In this document: one piece after another, positions 43,483 through 53,767 of the stretch
Numbering within the stretch: the stretch's first letter is position 1
Layout of the letters: the number at the start of each line of letters is the position of its first letter
Origin: Mycobacterium sp.
GTDB lineage: Bacteria; Actinomycetota; Actinomycetes; Mycobacteriales; Mycobacteriaceae
Direction of reading: 5' to 3'
NCBI RefSeq assembly: GCF_019247615.1
Contig: NZ_JAFBAT010000192.1
Location: forward strand, 1 to 64,000
Length of the DNA stretch: 64,000 nucleotides
The notes under the pieces: model-generated
Told to the model about the DNA's origin: nothing
What the model saw: only the letters and a program-made list of their open reading frames with translations
Databases searched by the model: none
Position numbers and translations under genes: made by a program

Positions 43483-43751
43483 CATCCATTGTGTCCCACG
43501 GGCATCGGAAGCCGAGTCGGTGTTTCGCGCCGCCGGTCCCCGCCGGGAGTTGGCGCAAACGGCGGCCGACCACGCCGGCGATCATGCGCGCACTCTCCGA
43601 AGGTCTGCGCGGCGCCCCGGTCGGTCACGCGGCGGTAAAACTTCACCATCGGTGCGGCATCTGCCCGCATCGGTAGGCGCGTCACTGCAGTCACTTTCGT
43701 CACCGCGTGCGTAATCTGGTCCCGATATCTGAGACTTTTCGGGAGTAACGC

Positions 43752-44348
43752 GTGCGGTTATCGCAGAAGGCACGATGGGGTCTCGCCGGTGGTTCGCTGC
43801 TGCTCTCGCCGGTGCTCGTGAGCGCCATGCCGGTTTCCGGCTGCAGCTCCCACATAGACGGCCGGCCGGTCGCGGCCCCCGGCGCGGGGCCGACCGAGCC
43901 CACGTTTCCCACGCCCAGGCCGACCACCCCGACCGCCGCGCCGTCGGCGCCCAGCTCGACACCGGCGCCGTCCAGCTCTCCGGCGAACCCGACCGCGCCC
44001 GCCGGCGCCATCCCGCTTGCGCCCGACCAGAACGGTTACGTCTTCATCGAAACGAAGTCGGGCATGACGCGCTGCCAGATCAATAAGGAAAGCGTGGGCT
44101 GCGAGGCACCGTTCACCAATTCCCCCCTGCAGGACGGCGAACACGCCAACGGCGTCAGCATCAATTCCAGCGGCTCAGTGCAATGGGTGCTGGGCAACCT
44201 GGGTGCGATTCCGACCGTCACCATCGACTACAAGACCTACCAGGCGCAGGGCTGGACGATAAGCGCGACAGCCGACGGCACCCGCTTCACCAATGACCGC
44301 ACGGGCCACGGCATGTTCGTCAGCATCGAGAAAGTGAATACGTTCTGA
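43752..44348 (+). CDS. Lipoprotein (possibly LpqJ-like)
   Basis: GTG start; MRLSQKARWGLAGGSLLLSPVLVSAMPVSGCSSHIDGRPV lipobox then a Pro/Thr linker. Confidence 0.7.
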   Translation: MRLSQKARWGLAGGSLLLSPVLVSAMPVSGCSSHIDGRPVAAPGAGPTEPTFPTPRPTTPTAAPSAPSSTPAPSSSPANPTAPAGAIPLAPDQNGYVFIETKSGMTRCQINKESVGCEAPFTNSPLQDGEHANGVSINSSGSVQWVLGNLGAIPTVTIDYKTYQAQGWTISATADGTRFTNDRTGHGMFVSIEKVNTF

Positions 44349-44383
44349 GCAGGCGGATAGCCGACGTCAGTACCATCGGTGCC

Positions 44384-44905
44384 GTGGCAAGCAATGGCCC
44401 ACCGAATGACTTCCAGGATCAGCGGACGCGGTACGCCGAATACGGTGTTGGCGAGCAGCAGGAAACCCCGCCCGGGCAACCGGAGCCGCCCGAGTCTTTG
44501 GATCCCTTCGACCAGGCCACCGAGCCGACGCCCTGGTATCGCAAGCCGGTCGGGCTCATCGCCTGGCTGATCGTCGTCCTCATTCTGATCGGCCTCATCG
44601 TTTACGGCGTCATGGACCTGATTCACGGGGGCGAAGGAACCAGCCCGGCCCCCAGCAGCACGACCCCGACGACGTCGGCCACCACGGCTCCGCCGACGAC
44701 CACCGAATCGCCCGCGCCGCCGCCCACGAGCACCCCGGTCGAGTCGCCGGCGCAGCAGCCGACGCAGGGGCCGACCCAGCAGCCGACACGCCAGCCCACC
44801 CAGCAGCCGCCAACGCATCGGCACCATCTGCCGTCGTTGCCGTCGGTCATCAACGTTCCCGGGATGCCCGCGATCACGCTTCCGCCCGGCATGCCCGATT
44901 ACTGA
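44384..44905 (+). CDS. Single-TM protein with Thr/Pro/Gln-rich extracytoplasmic tail
   Basis: TM PVGLIAWLIVVLILIGLIVYGVMDLI; tail QQPTQGPTQQPTRQPTQQPPTHRHHLPSLP. Confidence 0.7.
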   Translation: MASNGPPNDFQDQRTRYAEYGVGEQQETPPGQPEPPESLDPFDQATEPTPWYRKPVGLIAWLIVVLILIGLIVYGVMDLIHGGEGTSPAPSSTTPTTSATTAPPTTTESPAPPPTSTPVESPAQQPTQGPTQQPTRQPTQQPPTHRHHLPSLPSVINVPGMPAITLPPGMPDY

Positions 44906-44971
44906 TCACCTCAGCGCCGCGGCCGTGATCGGGCTTGCTCCTAGACTCGCTGGAATCCAACAGACACAGGG

Positions 44972-46663
44972 GTGTGCGATATGAGCGAGGCGCTCGGGTT
45001 GTCGATCGGGATGGCCAACCTGGTCGCGGTCCGCGCAGGTGGCACCCCGGTGATCCGAAGTTCGGTGTTGACGCTGTTCGAGCACAGGCCGACCGAGGTC
45101 GGGCTGCCGGAAGAAAACCCAAATCTGACCGAACCCGGCTTGGTGCTGCGGGGATTCGTCGAGCGGGTTGGCGACCGGAGTCCGCTGGTGGCGGCCGACG
45201 GGACGAAGTACCCGGGCGCGGTGCTGACGGTCGAAGCGATCGAGGCGATGGCACGCACGGTGGGGAACGGCACACCGGTGACGGTCGCCGTTCCCGCGTA
45301 CTGGTCCGAGTCCCAGGCCGACGCGCTGCGCGAGGAGTTTTTCGCCCAGCAGGATCTAGCGCGGGGCGGGGAGCCGCCGAATTTGATCTCCGACGCCGCG
45401 GCGGCGCTCGCCGTGCTGGGCGCAGAACCGGGATTCCCCACCGAGGGCGTCGTCGCGCTGTGCGATTTCGGCGCGGGCGGCACGACCATCACCGCGGCTA
45501 ACGCCTCGTCGAACTTTCAGCAAATCGGCCCGTCGGTGCGATACGCCGATTTTTCCGGCGACCTGATCGATCAGCTCATCGCCGACCACGTGCGGACGGC
45601 CGCGTCCGGCGTCACAACGGCGGACCTTGCGAGCACCAGCCGCATCGGCGGACAAACCCGTCTGATCGGCGAGTGTCGCCGCGCCAAGGAGCGGCTGTCG
45701 ACGGCGACGGCGGCCACGATCGCGACGGGTTCCGGCGATATTGCGCTGTCGCGGACCGATTTAGAGCACCTGATCTCCGGACCGCTGGACCGGTTCCTCA
45801 GCAATCTCGAAGATGTGCTGCAGCGCAAGGGACTTCCCCGATCTGCGCTGGCGGCCGTGGCGATGGTCGGCGGCGGTGCCGGCATCCCGCTGCTCGCCAC
45901 GCGACTGGCCGGTCTGCAGGTACCGATCCACAGCGCTGCCCAACCCGCCGCCAGCGCCGCCCTGGGCGCTGCGGTGCTCGGCCAGCAACAAGGCTCCGCG
46001 GGCTTCGCGACCGCCGCGAGCCCGCTGGTCGAGACCCCGACCGAAATGGTTGACACCGCCCGAGTCGCCGAGGCGCGCCCCATGGCCTGGTCGGAGGACG
46101 CCGACGATGCGGCCGAGCCGGTGCCGTACACCGGTCCCGACATGACGGGCGAATACGCCAGGGAGCCGGCGACTTCGGGCCATCCGGACGGCGACCGGTA
46201 CGCCGCCGAGGACGCGCGGCTGCCGTGGTACAAGCGCACCGCGCTGGTGTTGAGCGTGGTCGGCGCGGCCGCGGCCGTGCTCGTGGCGGTGTTGTTGGGG
46301 CTGACGCTCGGCCACAACAAGACCAATCCCGTCAACACCACCCCGCCGGGTCAGCCGGCGCCCCCGCAAACGTCGCAAACGGTGACCATCACCGGCCCCG
46401 ACAACAGCACCACCGTGACGGTGATCCCGCCGCCACCGCCGCCACCGTCGTCCTCCGCGCCGCCGCCCCCACCCGCGACCACCAGCCAACCCGCGCCCAC
46501 CACGACGACGGCGCCGCCGACCACGACCAGCGCGCCACCGACCACGACAGCGGCGCCGACCACGACCGCCGCGCCGACCACCGCGGCGCCGACCACCGCG
46601 GCGCCGACCCCCACTCGACAACGGCCGCTGCCGCTGCCGGTACCGGTCCCGCCGTTCGGTTAG
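44972..46663 (+). CDS. Hsp70-family ATPase-like protein with single TM and Pro/Thr-rich tail
   Basis: ALGLSIGMANLVAVRAG...VTVAVPAYWSESQADALREEF...DAAAALAVLG...VALCDFGAGGTTITAANAS...AAVAMVGGGAGIPLLATRL; TM ALVLSVVGAAAAVLVAVLLGLTLG. Confidence 0.85.
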   Translation: MCDMSEALGLSIGMANLVAVRAGGTPVIRSSVLTLFEHRPTEVGLPEENPNLTEPGLVLRGFVERVGDRSPLVAADGTKYPGAVLTVEAIEAMARTVGNGTPVTVAVPAYWSESQADALREEFFAQQDLARGGEPPNLISDAAAALAVLGAEPGFPTEGVVALCDFGAGGTTITAANASSNFQQIGPSVRYADFSGDLIDQLIADHVRTAASGVTTADLASTSRIGGQTRLIGECRRAKERLSTATAATIATGSGDIALSRTDLEHLISGPLDRFLSNLEDVLQRKGLPRSALAAVAMVGGGAGIPLLATRLAGLQVPIHSAAQPAASAALGAAVLGQQQGSAGFATAASPLVETPTEMVDTARVAEARPMAWSEDADDAAEPVPYTGPDMTGEYAREPATSGHPDGDRYAAEDARLPWYKRTALVLSVVGAAAAVLVAVLLGLTLGHNKTNPVNTTPPGQPAPPQTSQTVTITGPDNSTTVTVIPPPPPPPSSSAPPPPPATTSQPAPTTTTAPPTTTSAPPTTTAAPTTTAAPTTAAPTTAAPTPTRQRPLPLPVPVPPFG

Positions 46664-46762
46664 GTCCACCTACCTGGCACCGAAAGTCGGGCGGGTGTCA
46701 CTATGAGCTGGGCCTAAGCAGGCAAAAACGCGCTGTTTGACGATGCATGGGAGAAATCTTCT

Positions 46763-49657
46763 GTGACCACGCAGATGCTCATCAGACTGTTAATTGGCAT
46801 GGGCATGACGGTGGTCGTGCTCGTACTCGCCGTACGGCGGGTCCTGTGGCTGTACAAGCTGATCATGTCCGGCCAGCCGGCCACCGGACGCACCGACAAC
46901 CTCGGCACCCGGATCTGGACGCAGATCGCCGAGGTCTTCGGGCAGCGCCGGCTGCTGAAGTGGTCGATCCCGGGCCTGGCCCACTTCTTCACAATGTGGG
47001 GCTTCTTCATCCTGCTCACGGTCTACATCGAGGCGTACGGCTTCCTCTTCCAGGCGAACTTCCACATCCCGATCATCGGGCGGTGGGACGCGCTGGGCTT
47101 CCTGCAGGACTTCTTCGCGACCGCCGTCTTCCTCGGCATCACGACCTTCGCCATCATCCGGCTGCGCAGCGAGCCGAAAGAGTACGGCCGCCAGTCGCGT
47201 TTCTACGGCTCGCACACCGGCGGTGCGTGGCTGATCTTGTTCATGATCTTCAACGTCATCTGGACGTACGTGCTGGTCCGCGGGTCCGCGGTCAACAACG
47301 GCACGCTGCCCTACGGCAAGCCGGCGTTCCTGTCGCACCTGTTCGGCGCAATCCTGCGCCCGCTCGGTGAGCCGGCCAACGAATACATCGAGACGACCGC
47401 CCTGCTGCTGCACATCGCCGTCATGCTGGCCTTCCTGCTGATCGTTCTGCACTCCAAGCACCTGCACATCTTCCTGGCGCCGATCAACGTCACGTTCAAG
47501 CGGCTGCCCGACGGCCTGGGCCCGCTGCTGCCGGTGGAGTCCGGCGGCAAGCCGATCGACTTCGAAAACCCGCCTGACGACGCGCAATTCGGGCGCGGCA
47601 AGATCGAGGACTTCACCTGGAAGGGCATGCTCGACTTCGCGACCTGCACGGAGTGCGGACGCTGTCAGTCGCAGTGCCCGGCCTGGAACACCGGAAAGCC
47701 GCTCTCCCCCAAGCTCGTCATCATGGACCTGCGCGACCACTGGATGGCCAAAGCGCCCTACATCCTGGGCGACAAGGAGACACCCCTCGAGAACACCCCC
47801 GAGGGTGGGATCGGCGAGGAACTGGGCGGCGAGAAGGCTGCCGAGGAGCATCACGTACCCGAGTCGGGCTTCGGCCGAGTCATGGGCTCCGGTCCGGAGC
47901 AGGCAACCCGGCCGCTGGTCGGCACCCTCGAACAGGGCGGCGTCATCGACCCCGACGTGCTGTGGTCCTGTGTGACCTGCGGCGCCTGCGTCGAGCAGTG
48001 CCCGGTGGACATCGAGCACGTCGACCACATCGTCGACATGCGCCGCTACCAGGTCATGATGGAGTCGGAATTCCCGTCCGAGCTGTCCACGCTGTTCAAG
48101 AACTTGGAAACCAAGGGCAACCCGTGGGGCCAGAACGCCTCGGACCGGACCAGCTGGATCAACGAGGTCGACTTCGACGTCCCCGTCTACGGCGAGGACG
48201 TCGACAGCTTCGACGGCTTCGAGTACCTGTTCTGGGTGGGCTGCGCGGGCGCCTATGACGACAAGGCGAAGAAGACCACCAAGGCCGTCGCCGAACTGCT
48301 CGCCATCGCCGGCGTGAAGTACCTGGTGCTGGGGACCGGCGAATCCTGCAACGGCGACTCCGCGCGCCGATCGGGCAACGAGTTCCTGTTCCAGCAGCTG
48401 GCGGCCCAAGCCGTCGAAACCCTGGATGGGGTGTTCGAGGGTGTGGAGACCGTCGACCGCAAGATCGTCGTCACCTGCCCGCACTGCTTCAACACCCTCG
48501 GTAGGGAGTACCGGCAGCTGGGGTCCAACTACACCGTGTTGCACCACACCCAGCTGCTCAACCGGCTGGTCCGCGACCAGAAATTGGTGCCCGTCACCCC
48601 GGTCTCGCAGGACGTCACCTACCACGACCCGTGTTACCTGGGCCGACACAACAAGGTGTACGAGGCGCCGCGTGAGCTGATCGGCGCCGCGGGCGCAAAA
48701 CTCACCGAAATGCCCCGCCACGCCGAACGCAGCTTCTGCTGCGGCGCGGGCGGTGCGCGCATGTGGATGGAAGAGCACATCGGCAAGCGGATCAACCACG
48801 AGCGCGTCGACGAGGCACTGGCCACCAACGCCGCCACGATCGCCACCGGATGCCCCTTCTGCCGGGTGATGGTCACCGACGGCGTCAACGACCGCCAGGA
48901 AGAAGCCGGTCGCAGCGGCGTCGAGGTGCTCGACGTGGCGCAGGTGCTGCTCGGTTCGCTCGAATACGACAAGGCGACGCTGCCGGCGAAGGGCACGGCC
49001 GCCAAGGAGGCGGAAAAGCGGGCCGCCGCTGCGCCCAAGGCCGCCGCTCCGGCCGCGCCCGCCGAGGCGCCGGCCAAGGCCGAGGAGCCCGCGCCCGCCA
49101 AGGCCGCCGAGCCGGAGCCGGCCAAGGCCGCGTCTCCCGCGCCGGCCAAGGGTTTGGGCATCGCCGGCGGCGCCAAGCGCCCGGGCGCCAAGAAGGCCGC
49201 GCCCGCGGCGAAGGCAACCGAGGCGCCGGCCGAGCCGCCCGCCGAAACAAGTGCTCCGGCGGCGCCCGCCGCGCCCGCGAAGGGGCTCGGCCTGGCCGCG
49301 GGCGCGAAGCGACCCGGCGCCAAGAAGGCCGCACCGGCCGCCAAGGCAACCGAGGCGCCCGCCGAGCCTGCCGAACCGGCCGCACAAACCAAGGCGCCCG
49401 CGGCGCCCGCCGCGCCGGTGAAGGGGCTCGGCATCGCCGCCGGCGCCAAGCGACCCGGCGCCAAGAAATCCGCGGCCCCGGCGGCCGCGGAAAAGGCTGT
49501 GGCAACCGAGGCCCCGGCCGAGCAACCGGAGGCCAAGACAGAGCCCGAGCAAAAGCCGGAGCCGTCGGCGCACCCCGACGGCGACGCGGCACCGCCGGCG
49601 GCACCCGTAAAAGGCTTGGGCATCGCACGCGGTGCGCGCCCACCGGGCAAGCGCTGA
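46763..49657 (+). CDS. Membrane (Fe-S)-binding reductase, heterodisulfide-reductase-like (Rv0338c-like), with C-terminal [16 protein letters not shown] repeats
   Basis: [35 protein letters not shown] domains ([25 protein letters not shown]); 964 aa. Confidence 0.9.
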   Translation: MTTQMLIRLLIGMGMTVVVLVLAVRRVLWLYKLIMSGQPATGRTDNLGTRIWTQIAEVFGQRRLLKWSIPGLAHFFTMWGFFILLTVYIEAYGFLFQANFHIPIIGRWDALGFLQDFFATAVFLGITTFAIIRLRSEPKEYGRQSRFYGSHTGGAWLILFMIFNVIWTYVLVRGSAVNNGTLPYGKPAFLSHLFGAILRPLGEPANEYIETTALLLHIAVMLAFLLIVLHSKHLHIFLAPINVTFKRLPDGLGPLLPVESGGKPIDFENPPDDAQFGRGKIEDFTWKGMLDFATCTECGRCQSQCPAWNTGKPLSPKLVIMDLRDHWMAKAPYILGDKETPLENTPEGGIGEELGGEKAAEEHHVPESGFGRVMGSGPEQATRPLVGTLEQGGVIDPDVLWSCVTCGACVEQCPVDIEHVDHIVDMRRYQVMMESEFPSELSTLFKNLETKGNPWGQNASDRTSWINEVDFDVPVYGEDVDSFDGFEYLFWVGCAGAYDDKAKKTTKAVAELLAIAGVKYLVLGTGESCNGDSARRSGNEFLFQQLAAQAVETLDGVFEGVETVDRKIVVTCPHCFNTLGREYRQLGSNYTVLHHTQLLNRLVRDQKLVPVTPVSQDVTYHDPCYLGRHNKVYEAPRELIGAAGAKLTEMPRHAERSFCCGAGGARMWMEEHIGKRINHERVDEALATNAATIATGCPFCRVMVTDGVNDRQEEAGRSGVEVLDVAQVLLGSLEYDKATLPAKGTAAKEAEKRAAAAPKAAAPAAPAEAPAKAEEPAPAKAAEPEPAKAASPAPAKGLGIAGGAKRPGAKKAAPAAKATEAPAEPPAETSAPAAPAAPAKGLGLAAGAKRPGAKKAAPAAKATEAPAEPAEPAAQTKAPAAPAAPVKGLGIAAGAKRPGAKKSAAPAAAEKAVATEAPAEQPEAKTEPEQKPEPSAHPDGDAAPPAAPVKGLGIARGARPPGKR

Positions 49658-49687
49658 TCACAGATTGAGGTCGTTCAGCAAATTCCG

Positions 49688-50989
49688 GTGGACAACGATG
49701 GCACCATAGGTGAGGTGACTACTCACCAGCTGCCCGCGCACGGCTCCGGCCATCACGGCGGGCACCACCGGCAGCGCGCGTTCGCGCAGTCGTCCAAGCT
49801 GCAGGACGTCCTGTACGAAATCCGCGGACCGGTGCACCAGCATGCCGCGCGGCTGGAAGCCGAGGGGCACCGCATTCTCAAGCTCAACATCGGCAATCCG
49901 GCGCCATTCGGGTTCGAGGCGCCCGACGTGATCATGCGCGACATGATCCAGGCCCTGCCGTACGCCCAGGGCTACTCCGACTCGCAGGGCATCCTGCCGG
50001 CGCGGCGGGCGGTCGTGACCCGCTACGAGCTGGTCGACGGATTTCCCCGGTTCGACGTCGACGACGTGTACCTGGGCAACGGCGTCTCCGAGCTGATCAC
50101 GATGACGCTGCAAGCGCTGCTCGACAACGGCGATCAGGTGTTGATCCCGGCGCCCGACTACCCGCTGTGGACGGCGTCGACCTCCCTGGCCGGAGGTACC
50201 CCGGTGCACTATCTGTGCGACGAGACCCAGAACTGGCAGCCCGATATCGCCGATTTGGAATCCCGGATCACCGAGCGAACCAAGGCGCTGGTGGTGATCA
50301 ACCCGAACAACCCGACCGGCGCCGTGTACAGCCGCGAGGTCCTCACTCAGATGGTCGAGCTGGCACGCAAGCACCAGCTGTTGCTGCTGGCCGACGAGAT
50401 CTACGACAAGATCCTCTACGACGACGCCAAGCACATCAATGTGGCCTCGCTCGCGCCCGACATGCTGTGTCTGACTTTCAACGGCCTGTCGAAGGCCTAT
50501 CGCGTCGCCGGCTACCGAGCCGGCTGGCTGGCCGTCACCGGCCCCAAGGACCACGCCGAGAGCTTCATCGAGGGAATCAGCTTGCTGGCCAACATGCGGC
50601 TGTGCCCGAACGTGCCGGCGCAACACGCAATACAGGTCGCGCTCGGCGGCCACCAGAGCATCGAAGACCTGGTGCTACCCGGCGGGCGGCTGCTCGAGCA
50701 GCGCGACGTGGCCTGGACGAAGCTCAACGAGATTCCCGGGGTTTCGTGCGTCAAACCCGAGGGCGCCCTGTATGCGTTCCCGCGGCTCGACCCCGAGGTC
50801 TACGACATCGAGGACGACGAGCAACTCGTTCTCGACCTGTTGCTCTCGGAGAAGATTCTCGTCACCCAGGGCACCGGGTTCAATTGGCCGGAGCCGGACC
50901 ACCTGCGCCTTGTGACCTTGCCGTGGTCGCGTGATCTCGCGGCCGCGATCGAACGGCTCGGCAACTTCTTGACCAGCTATCGCCAGTAG
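49688..50989 (+). CDS. aspC: PLP-dependent aminotransferase (AspC/AlaA-like, Rv0337c-like)
   Basis: KLNIGNPAPFGFEAPD...VVINPNNPTGAVYSREVL...LTFNGLSKAYRVAGYRAGW. Confidence 0.92.
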   Translation: MDNDGTIGEVTTHQLPAHGSGHHGGHHRQRAFAQSSKLQDVLYEIRGPVHQHAARLEAEGHRILKLNIGNPAPFGFEAPDVIMRDMIQALPYAQGYSDSQGILPARRAVVTRYELVDGFPRFDVDDVYLGNGVSELITMTLQALLDNGDQVLIPAPDYPLWTASTSLAGGTPVHYLCDETQNWQPDIADLESRITERTKALVVINPNNPTGAVYSREVLTQMVELARKHQLLLLADEIYDKILYDDAKHINVASLAPDMLCLTFNGLSKAYRVAGYRAGWLAVTGPKDHAESFIEGISLLANMRLCPNVPAQHAIQVALGGHQSIEDLVLPGGRLLEQRDVAWTKLNEIPGVSCVKPEGALYAFPRLDPEVYDIEDDEQLVLDLLLSEKILVTQGTGFNWPEPDHLRLVTLPWSRDLAAAIERLGNFLTSYRQ

Positions 50990-51058
50990 GCGAGTGCCAG
51001 CCCGACGCCCTCTAACCCCAGTCGATTTGTGCTCGTCACAGACCCGAGGGAACATTTC

Positions 51059-51088
51059 GTAACGCAACGCGTTACACTTGCTAAGTGT
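51059..51088. promoter_or_regulatory. Two overlapping inverted repeats, candidate autoregulatory operator/promoter of the toxin-antitoxin locus
   Basis: GTAACGC-AAC-GCGTTAC (51059-51075) overlapping ACACTT-GCT-AAGTGT (51074-51088); TACACT -10-like hexamer. Confidence 0.65.
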
Positions 51089-51356
51089 GCTGCCTCCGAT
51101 CACCTGGACCGAGGAGAGCGAAGACCATATCGCCGAACACGACGTGTCACCGCACGAAGTGGAAGAGGCAATCTATACCCGCCCACGCCTGAAGAAGCGG
51201 GGGCGGAGCGACACGATGCTTTTCTACGGTCAGAGCCAAGCCGGTCGATACCTCTTCGTAGTGACCTCTTAGGCCCTGGATGGCGGAATGTACATCGTGA
51301 CCGCACGAGACATGGTCGACGCGGAAAAGCGAGAGTTCAGAAAGAAAGCGAGGTAG
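51087..51356 (+). pseudogene. BrnT-like toxin interrupted by an in-frame TAG
   Basis: VLPPITWTEESEDHIAEHDVSPHEVEEAIYTRPRLKKRGRSDTMLFYGQSQAGRYLFVVTS-*-ALDGGMYIVTARDMVDAEKREFRKKAR*; TAG at 51270-51272, same frame continues to 51356. Confidence 0.75.
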
Positions 51357-51361
51357 AGCAC

Positions 51362-51772
51362 ATGAATAAGAAGAAATTGAAAGAATTACGCGAATACTAT
51401 GACAACACTGACACGAGTGCAGAAATCGTCGACGCTGAACTCGACGATGAGATCGTCCAGTCGCCGATGGTTGGGATTACCGTGCGGTTGCCGGCTGAGG
51501 TACTTCAACGGGTCCGCGAGCGGGCTGCACAGGAGAACATCAAGACGACCGCCCTCATTAGGCGATGGATCGAGCACCATGTCGAGCCCAGATCCTTATT
51601 TGGCGGACCGATACCCACGTCACCATCGGTGACCGCCGCGTCGGTTACAAGCGTCTATCAAACGATCTTAGAGCTCCATACGAACGCTTCGCTACCGGCG
51701 CAAACCAGGGAAGTGGTCGAGTCGTTCAAGGAGTTTGAGCCGCTACTCCTAAGAGATCGAGTGAGTACATGA
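51362..51772 (+). CDS. BrnA/CopG-like antitoxin
   Basis: MNKKKLKELREYYDNTDTSAEIVDAELDDEIVQSPMVGITVRLPAEVLQRVRERAAQENIKTTALIRRWIEHHV (ribbon-helix-helix-like). Confidence 0.75.
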   Translation: MNKKKLKELREYYDNTDTSAEIVDAELDDEIVQSPMVGITVRLPAEVLQRVRERAAQENIKTTALIRRWIEHHVEPRSLFGGPIPTSPSVTAASVTSVYQTILELHTNASLPAQTREVVESFKEFEPLLLRDRVST

Positions 51773-52287
51773 CTGAAGAAGGACCAGGGTCGTCAGCGGC
51801 CATCAGCGAGGCGGAGGCTACCTTCCTTCGCGAGGAGCGGGAAACGACCCGACCGTTTGACCCCGAGCTCATGCGTCTAGTCCATTTCCTCAATGTTGTA
51901 GACGCGGCGGAGATCGGAGTGACGTTGTATGTCGGTGGCTGTGTCGTTTCGGGAATGTTGATTTCCACGGCACAATTCTACCGACTGCTCATCAAAAACA
52001 TCACTGACGAAAGCACGCTGAGCCCCCACTCGGACCGAGCCGCTGCGCAGAGTTTCGCGGATCTTTACCGACCACAGTTGGCGAATGCAGAGAAAGAAGT
52101 CAAGGAGAGTAGGGCATCCAAAACACCGCCTCCGACTCCCCGACATATTCACTTGCGCCATGCGCAGGCCTTCGTTGGCGGCGCAGAGCCGTTGACGCAA
52201 GCTGTGTGGCGTGGTCGGCTCGCTTGCGTTGATGGCTGGTCGATCGGCAATTTCGGGTCAATTCCGCCACTTGACGCGGCGGTATAG
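51769..52287 (+). CDS. Hypothetical protein co-operonic with the antitoxin
   Basis: ATGA overlap with the antitoxin stop; VTLYVGGCVVSGMLISTAQFYRLL; 172 aa. Confidence 0.6.
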   Translation: MTEEGPGSSAAISEAEATFLREERETTRPFDPELMRLVHFLNVVDAAEIGVTLYVGGCVVSGMLISTAQFYRLLIKNITDESTLSPHSDRAAAQSFADLYRPQLANAEKEVKESRASKTPPPTPRHIHLRHAQAFVGGAEPLTQAVWRGRLACVDGWSIGNFGSIPPLDAAV

Positions 52288-52464
52288 GCCGCGGGCGTTG
52301 CAGCAAGCGCACCGACTCACATGTGTTGGGAACGGGCCACCCTCTACGCAGGTGTATACGCGTTCGCCCACGACTCCGTGAAATGAGTCGTCGATGGTGG
52401 TGTGGAATTTCCCGGCCCATTGATGTGTCGGTTTGGCGATTTGGCACCAGACTGCCCCACGCAT
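52258..52464 (-). CDS. Small hypothetical ORF with CxxC motif
   Basis: MRGAVWCQIAKPTHQWAGKFHTTIDDSFHGVVGERVYTCVEGGPFPTHVSRCACCNARGLYRRVKWRN; convergent with the preceding gene; weak support. Confidence 0.3.
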   Translation of the reverse strand: MRGAVWCQIAKPTHQWAGKFHTTIDDSFHGVVGERVYTCVEGGPFPTHVSRCACCNARGLYRRVKWRN

Positions 52465-52501
52465 CAGTACGCGGGTCGCGGCGCCCTTTACCCTCGACCG
52501 G

Positions 52502-53767
52502 GTGACGCACTCGCATTCGCACACGCTGTCGTCGGGACCGTCTCCGCCGGCTCCCCTGCCCGCCAAGATTGTCATCGGGTTGCTGGTCTTGATCGGTGCG
52601 GCAGTGGTAGCCGGTGCGGCCTGGCTGTGGCCGAGCAGGCAGCACGTCGACATCCCGCTGCCGTTCCAGAACTCCTCCGGCGGTTCGGTGAGCACCCAAC
52701 GGGGGCACGTTCTGTCCAGCGCGCTGGGCGACTGCGGCAGCGCGTCGGCGGGTCAGGTGCTCACCACGGCCCCCAAACCGGCGGCCCCCGGCGCCGGGCG
52801 GTGCGTACAAACACTGATGGCGATCGATTCCGGGCCGAACGCCGGCGCCGACACGCTGTTGGAATCCTCTCCGGGCCCGGGACAGGCCCACTTCGCGGCC
52901 GGTGATCGCGTGCGGCTCGTCCGGCAGGTCGACGACCAGGGCACGACCAACTACGCGTTTTACGACTTCGAACGCGGCTGGCAGCTGGTCGCGTTCGGGC
53001 TGGCATTCGCCGTGGTGATCGTCGCGGTGGCCCGTTGGCGCGGGCTGCTTGCGCTGGTCGGCATCGTGGTCGCGTTCGCGGTGCTGGTGGTGTTCCTGCT
53101 GCCGGCGCTGCGCGGCGGCGCCCCCGCGGTGCCCGTCGCGCTGGTGTCGTCGGCGGCGATCCTCTATGCGGTGATATACCTCGCCCACGGCATCAACCTG
53201 CGAACGAGCGCCGCCCTGCTGGGCACCTTGTCGTCGCTACTGCTGGCGGCTGGATTATCCTGGGCCGCAGTCGATTTAGCACACCTCACCGGGTTGTCGG
53301 ATGACCAGAACAGCCAGGTGTCGGCCTATTTGGGCAACGTGTCCATCAGCGGGTTGCTGCTCGCCGGGTTCATCATCGGGTCGCTCGGGGTGCTGAATGA
53401 CGTGACCGTCACCCAGGCGTCGACGGTCTTCGAGCTCGCCCACCTCGGCGGCTCCCGGCGGGCCATCTTCACGGGCGCGATCCGGGTCGGCCGCGACCAC
53501 ATCGCCAGCACGGTCTACACCCTGATGCTGGCCTACGCCGGCACGTCGCTCCCCCTGCTGCTGCTGTTCAGCGTCTCCAATCGCTCGCTGGGTGACGTGG
53601 TGACGAGCGAAAGTGTGGCCATCGAGCTGACCCGCTCGGCGGTGGGCGGCATCGCTTTGGCGCTGTCGGTGCCGTTGACAACGGCGATCGCCGCGGTGTT
53701 GGCCAAACCCGCCGGCATCAACTCCGTTCCAACAGCTCCAGCAAGTAGCCGCCGTATCCGGACTTGA
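52502..53767 (+). CDS. YibE/F-like family membrane protein
   Basis: His/Ser N-terminus, multiple TMs, [59 protein letters not shown]. Confidence 0.88.
   Translation: MTHSHSHTLSSGPSPPAPLPAKIVIGLLVLIGAAVVAGAAWLWPSRQHVDIPLPFQNSSGGSVSTQRGHVLSSALGDCGSASAGQVLTTAPKPAAPGAGRCVQTLMAIDSGPNAGADTLLESSPGPGQAHFAAGDRVRLVRQVDDQGTTNYAFYDFERGWQLVAFGLAFAVVIVAVARWRGLLALVGIVVAFAVLVVFLLPALRGGAPAVPVALVSSAAILYAVIYLAHGINLRTSAALLGTLSSLLLAAGLSWAAVDLAHLTGLSDDQNSQVSAYLGNVSISGLLLAGFIIGSLGVLNDVTVTQASTVFELAHLGGSRRAIFTGAIRVGRDHIASTVYTLMLAYAGTSLPLLLLFSVSNRSLGDVVTSESVAIELTRSAVGGIALALSVPLTTAIAAVLAKPAGINSVPTAPASSRRIRT

Noticed and set aside
46790-49573. 927-aa minus-strand ORF opposite the Fe-S reductase
   Set aside because: Antisense shadow ORF of a conserved redox protein
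51270-51272. TAG as a specially decoded codon (e.g. pyrrolysine)
   Set aside because: No reason to expect pyrrolysine machinery in this lineage; nonsense mutation or sequencing error is far simpler
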